From the NCBI GenBank assembly GCA_030637745.1, contig DAOWFX010000106.1, forward strand, positions 1 to 9,683: 9,683 nt of DNA, given 5' to 3'. Source of the stretch: JAGLOK01 sp023139005. GTDB taxonomy: Bacteria; Bacillota; Clostridia; Christensenellales; UMGS416. Both the position numbers and the translations under genes were made by a program. Positions 7,093 through 9,683 of the stretch are shown piece by piece (within the stretch, counting starts at the first letter, position 1; the number at the start of each line of letters is the position of its first letter). A model generated the notes under the pieces. The model was not told the DNA's origin, did no database searches, and saw only the letters and a program-made list of their open reading frames with translations.

Positions 7093-7610
7093 TCAGGTTA
7101 TCTGACCATAAACATACTCAATTACTTTATCAATCTCTGTTTGGTAATCTTTTTCGATTTCAAAGTAGTTCACATTATGTGCCATGCATTTTTCTCTAAA
7201 AAGGGTATGTTCTCGGATTTGCTCATCAATGGAGAGATCATCTTCATTTCTATTTTCTTAAAATTGTTTCGGATATAGTCCTCTGAAAACCCTAAGAAGA
7301 CAGAAGTGATTTCTTTTGCATAATCCTTATCAAAATCACTCATAAAATGAGGAAGAATATAACATCCTTCGATGATGAGGTTTTGTTTGTTTTCAATGGC
7401 AGTCATGATAATACCTTTGACGATGGGCCACAATGTTTTACCAAGAACATTATGGCTTTGAATTGGAGAGTATTTCTCATCTCCTAATCCTCTATAAAGC
7501 CCCATTTTCAAATGATCAATACAAAGATAGGGCATCTTAATTTTCTCAAGCAGTTTTTGTGCTAGATATGTTTTTCCGGTATGTCCGTTTCCACCAATTA
7601 AAATAATCAT
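7093..7610 (-). pseudogene. P-loop kinase (adenylate/2-phosphoglycerate-kinase-like) broken by a one-base frameshift
   Basis: The ATG at 7610 follows GAGGAGAG and leads at once into a Walker A loop, GGNGHTGKT (residues 6-14). CIDHLKMGLYRG (about 30-41) and LIIEGCYILP (78-87) fit small P-loop kinases that phosphorylate a small molecule. Frame 0 is sensible through FKKI (117-120), then gives 26 unlikely residues and stops at 7172-7170. One frame over, codons from 7251 to 7096 read RNEDDLSIDEQIREH, then a stretch ending NYFEIEKDY and VIEYVYGQIT, with a stop at 7093-7095. This is a plausible kinase C-terminus. One extra base in the AAAA run at 7253-7256 would join the halves into a protein of about 172 residues. 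The substrate is unknown. It lies 83 bases behind the NlpC/P60 gene and may share its transcript. A recent mutation or a sequencing error both fit. Confidence 0.8.
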
Positions 7611-7693
7611 ATTTAATCTCTCTCCTCTAAAACATGGCACACTCCTGTACAACATTACATATCTTAAAGCAAAACAGTATTAATAAATTTAGA

Positions 7694-9262
7694 TTACGAA
7701 AACACCCGTTTCCCGCAAATAAACTTTCGGTTCCAATACGCGGAGTTCGCAAAGCTTGTGATACGAATACCGTTGGAAATCGACGACATGTCAATCATAT
7801 TTCCGCTGCCAAGATAGATAGCTACATGCCCTTCAAAGCATAAAATGTCACCTGCACGTAGGTTTTCTTTGGAGATGGATGAATAGCTACTTATTGCCCA
7901 GGATGAAGAGGTCATGTAACCGATGCTGGTTCCGGAATGATTTAAGCTATAGTATACATACCCGGAGCAGTCTAGCCCTGATATTGTCTTGCCACCCCAC
8001 ACATAGGGAATACCTTGCCCTTTTAATGATTTTGCATAACCAATCAGTGCAGCTGCATCGCCGGCGTTATAGGAAGCATCACCACCGCCACCACCGGAAG
8101 GCTTATCAGTTGCAGACGCCACATAGGATTTTGCAGGCTTTGCATCGCCATTGTATAGTACTTGTGTGGTATTGTATCCAACAATACCGTCTTGAGAGAG
8201 TTTATTGCGTCCTTGGAATACGCGTATTGCCAAATCGGTGTCCTCATCAAAACGTCCATCTTTTTTAGAAGTAGATAAATATCCCAATTCTACAAGTCGC
8301 TTTTGAAATTGATATATATCAGTTCCCTTGTCGCCTTTGCGTACCATATAGGGTTCTGCTTCATCAGAGTACAAAAGCTTTAATGTTTCAGCGCCTGCAA
8401 CACCATCCACAGATAGATTGTGTCCACGTTGAAATAGTTGTACTGCAAATTCTGTGACCACGCCATAGTAAGTGGTGGGTTCATCAGCATCCATATAGTG
8501 AAGGTCCATCAAGCACTCTTGCATTTTTGCGACTTCATCATGTGTCTCACCCAAATGGATGAGAATCAATGGGTCAATTTCATCAGAAGTTGTATCTAGG
8601 GTATTTGCATCTGTTGGTATAGGTGATGCAACTGCATCACTTGATGCTGGTGTTGTTGGAGAAGATGACGAACTGTTTTTATCTTTCAATGAAGCTTGAA
8701 TAGCCGCCTCCAGTTCAGCGGAGTGATTGTCCTCAGGGGTTACCTGTGGATTGATTGTTGTCGTTCCCACCTTCAATGCAGCTGATGCATCAGTATTATT
8801 CTTGTTGCTGTTAAGTATAAGAAATCCAACTATAAAAGAGATGGCAAGTATGCCCGCAGCTAATGCAATAATTGAAAGCTTGTTGCCGCGAAATATTCTT
8901 CTTTTTATCTTGATTTTATTTGACTGTCTGTATCCATTGGCAGGTCGTGGATATTTTCGTTCATATTGAGTTGTAGTAGAATGCACATTTGAAGCAGTCT
9001 GTTTTGTGTTGCGCATCACCGGTTGCTGGGTGCTATCACTAAGAAATGATCTTAATTGGTGTATGAATTGTGACAAGGTTTGTTGTTTTTTATTACTATT
9101 GAAAATAGTTAGCAGTTTTCTGATACCAAAAAAAACAATTCCAAACCCAACAATAATATGATTTCCAAGCTTTATCAATCCATGTAGAAACCGCTCAAAA
9201 AGAGTCTTTTCTTGATATGAATTGCTATCTTTACCATTCTGCATTCCCATATTATACAACAT
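7694..9262 (-). CDS. Membrane-anchored NlpC/P60 peptidoglycan endopeptidase with two peptidoglycan-binding domains
   Basis: 522 residues if read from the ATG at 9262. A hydrophobic stretch at about 27-54 and a clear membrane helix at 129-150, preceded by a very basic run (116-127), place residues from 151 on outside the cell. A Ser/Thr/Pro-rich linker (about 195-227) leads to two peptidoglycan-binding repeats of the PF01471 type (about 234-299 and 304-370). A Gly-rich hinge (390-394) and the NlpC/P60 domain (about 400-520) follow. The catalytic Cys is C432 in LDCSG and the His is H479 in GHVAIYLG; the third polar position appears to be D491 (MIDMSS), where many relatives have His. Such enzymes cut stem peptides in the wall during growth, separation or spore formation. 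The start is uncertain: ATGs at 9262, 9250 and 9244 all lack a strong ribosome site, and a promoter-like sequence overlaps them. The long inner part (1-128) is unusual. Confidence 0.9.
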   Translation of the reverse strand: MLYNMGMQNGKDSNSYQEKTLFERFLHGLIKLGNHIIVGFGIVFFGIRKLLTIFNSNKKQQTLSQFIHQLRSFLSDSTQQPVMRNTKQTASNVHSTTTQYERKYPRPANGYRQSNKIKIKRRIFRGNKLSIIALAAGILAISFIVGFLILNSNKNNTDASAALKVGTTTINPQVTPEDNHSAELEAAIQASLKDKNSSSSSPTTPASSDAVASPIPTDANTLDTTSDEIDPLILIHLGETHDEVAKMQECLMDLHYMDADEPTTYYGVVTEFAVQLFQRGHNLSVDGVAGAETLKLLYSDEAEPYMVRKGDKGTDIYQFQKRLVELGYLSTSKKDGRFDEDTDLAIRVFQGRNKLSQDGIVGYNTTQVLYNGDAKPAKSYVASATDKPSGGGGGDASYNAGDAAALIGYAKSLKGQGIPYVWGGKTISGLDCSGYVYYSLNHSGTSIGYMTSSSWAISSYSSISKENLRAGDILCFEGHVAIYLGSGNMIDMSSISNGIRITSFANSAYWNRKFICGKRVFS

Positions 9263-9279
9263 ATGCTTTCTCGTTACAA
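9251..9279 (-). promoter_or_regulatory. Promoter-like sequence across the NlpC/P60 start codons
   Basis: TTGTAA (9274-9279), 17 bases, then a perfect TATAAT (9251-9256) lie over the ATG at 9262. If used, transcription would begin near 9244, the third in-frame ATG, which would make the message leaderless or nearly so. A second TATAAT at 9279-9284 has no good -35 and would leave a leader of only about 10 bases. Confidence 0.4.
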
Positions 9280-9449
9280 TTATATTATGGAATATTTACT
9301 TTTATGTTACGTGTAATTGTGATAATTTTATGATATGACTTTACACATGTTTTCATATATTGATAATTTGTTCTGGGAATATTACAAATGTCGGTAATTA
9401 AAAAAATAGTAACAAAGTAGAAGCAATGAAATAATTATCTATTAGAATA

Positions 9450-9683
9450 TTATATTGCCTTACTTTCTTTTTTTCTCGATCTGTACATCTTTTTTAAACT
9501 AGTTACGAGTAATCTCCTTAGTGCTTCAATTATAAAAGAGAAAATTACCGTCAAAAGCAACAATAATGCAGAATTGCGAATATAAGAAACACCATAAATA
9601 CCATCAATTGAAGGTAAGTATTTTACTAAGAAGTTTCGAACAAACAGATGATTGATATATACACCAAAAGTAAGGGATGCTAA
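9450..9683 (-). CDS. C-terminal end of a membrane acyltransferase (acyltransferase-3 family)
   Basis: 77 codons are open from the window edge to a TAA at 9450-9452; the N-terminal part lies outside. The first visible residues, LASLTFGVYINHLFV, carry the FGVY/I-x-H signature found in the last-but-one helix region of acyltransferase-3 proteins such as OatA-type O-acetyltransferases. After a short loop (about 21-36) comes a final membrane helix (about 39-54), then a strongly basic cytoplasmic tail (RR, KK, RSRKKESK). Members move acetyl or other short acyl groups onto sugars of peptidoglycan, teichoic acid, polysaccharides or antibiotics. With most of the protein missing, neither donor nor acceptor can be named. 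It is followed by the NlpC/P60 gene after 187 bases, so a wall-related role is possible but unproven. The stop codon is followed by AT-rich DNA without a clear terminator. Confidence 0.72.
   Translation of the reverse strand, partial: LASLTFGVYINHLFVRNFLVKYLPSIDGIYGVSYIRNSALLLLLTVIFSFIIEALRRLLVTSLKKMYRSRKKESKAI

Noticed and set aside
7245..7262. Programmed -1 frameshift in the kinase gene
   Set aside because: No X-XXY-YYZ slippery heptamer is in register here. Slipping at TTT AAG would meet TAA at once, and the A-run is only four long. A one-base indel is simpler.
7879..8268. Plus-strand reading frame of 129 codons opposite the NlpC/P60 gene
   Set aside because: It is antisense to well-defined peptidoglycan-binding and NlpC/P60 domains and is rich in His and Arg, as expected for a reverse-frame shadow.

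Overview
The window is AT-rich DNA, and every gene I can support lies on the minus strand. Strong AGGAG-type ribosome binding sites, a NlpC/P60 wall hydrolase carrying peptidoglycan-binding repeats, a 7TM GGDEF/EAL protein and the codon use suggest a low-G+C Gram-positive anaerobe of the Clostridia (Lachnospiraceae-like). This placement is an inference from gene style, not from a marker gene. I see no rRNA, tRNA, CRISPR array, insertion sequence or phage gene.

Reading in the direction of transcription, from high to low coordinates:
- 9683-9450: the last 77 codons of a membrane acyltransferase (acyltransferase-3 type).
- 9262-7694: a membrane-anchored NlpC/P60 peptidoglycan endopeptidase with two peptidoglycan-binding domains.
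- 7610-7093: a small P-loop kinase broken by a one-base frameshift; its missing C-terminus is still readable in the next frame.
- 6801-5389: a cytoplasmic six-hairpin (alpha/alpha)6 glycosidase.
- 4996-2528: a 7TM-PAS-GGDEF-EAL cyclic-di-GMP protein.
- 2294-810: a polytopic membrane protein with a carbon-nitrogen hydrolase domain, built like apolipoprotein N-acyltransferase (Lnt).
- 449-1: the N-terminal part of a single-pass membrane protein with an acidic outer domain, cut by the window edge.

Most genes are separated by 180-400 bases, and several have their own candidate promoter, so this looks like a run of independent transcription units rather than one operon. The exception is the NlpC/P60 gene and the kinase remnant, which are 83 bases apart with no terminator seen between them. 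The loose common theme is the cell envelope (wall hydrolase, membrane acyltransferase, lipoprotein-acylation-like enzyme, anchored proteins) plus a membrane sensor for cyclic-di-GMP. I do not see a clear new multi-gene system.

The best leads are the frameshifted kinase, the Lnt-like enzyme in an apparently Gram-positive genome, and several candidate control sites. These are 22-bp-phased direct repeats before the gene at 449, a palindrome abutting a good extended -10 promoter before the Lnt-like gene, an 11-bp-phased repeat at an extended -10 promoter before the GGDEF/EAL gene, and a promoter-like sequence lying across the NlpC/P60 start codon.
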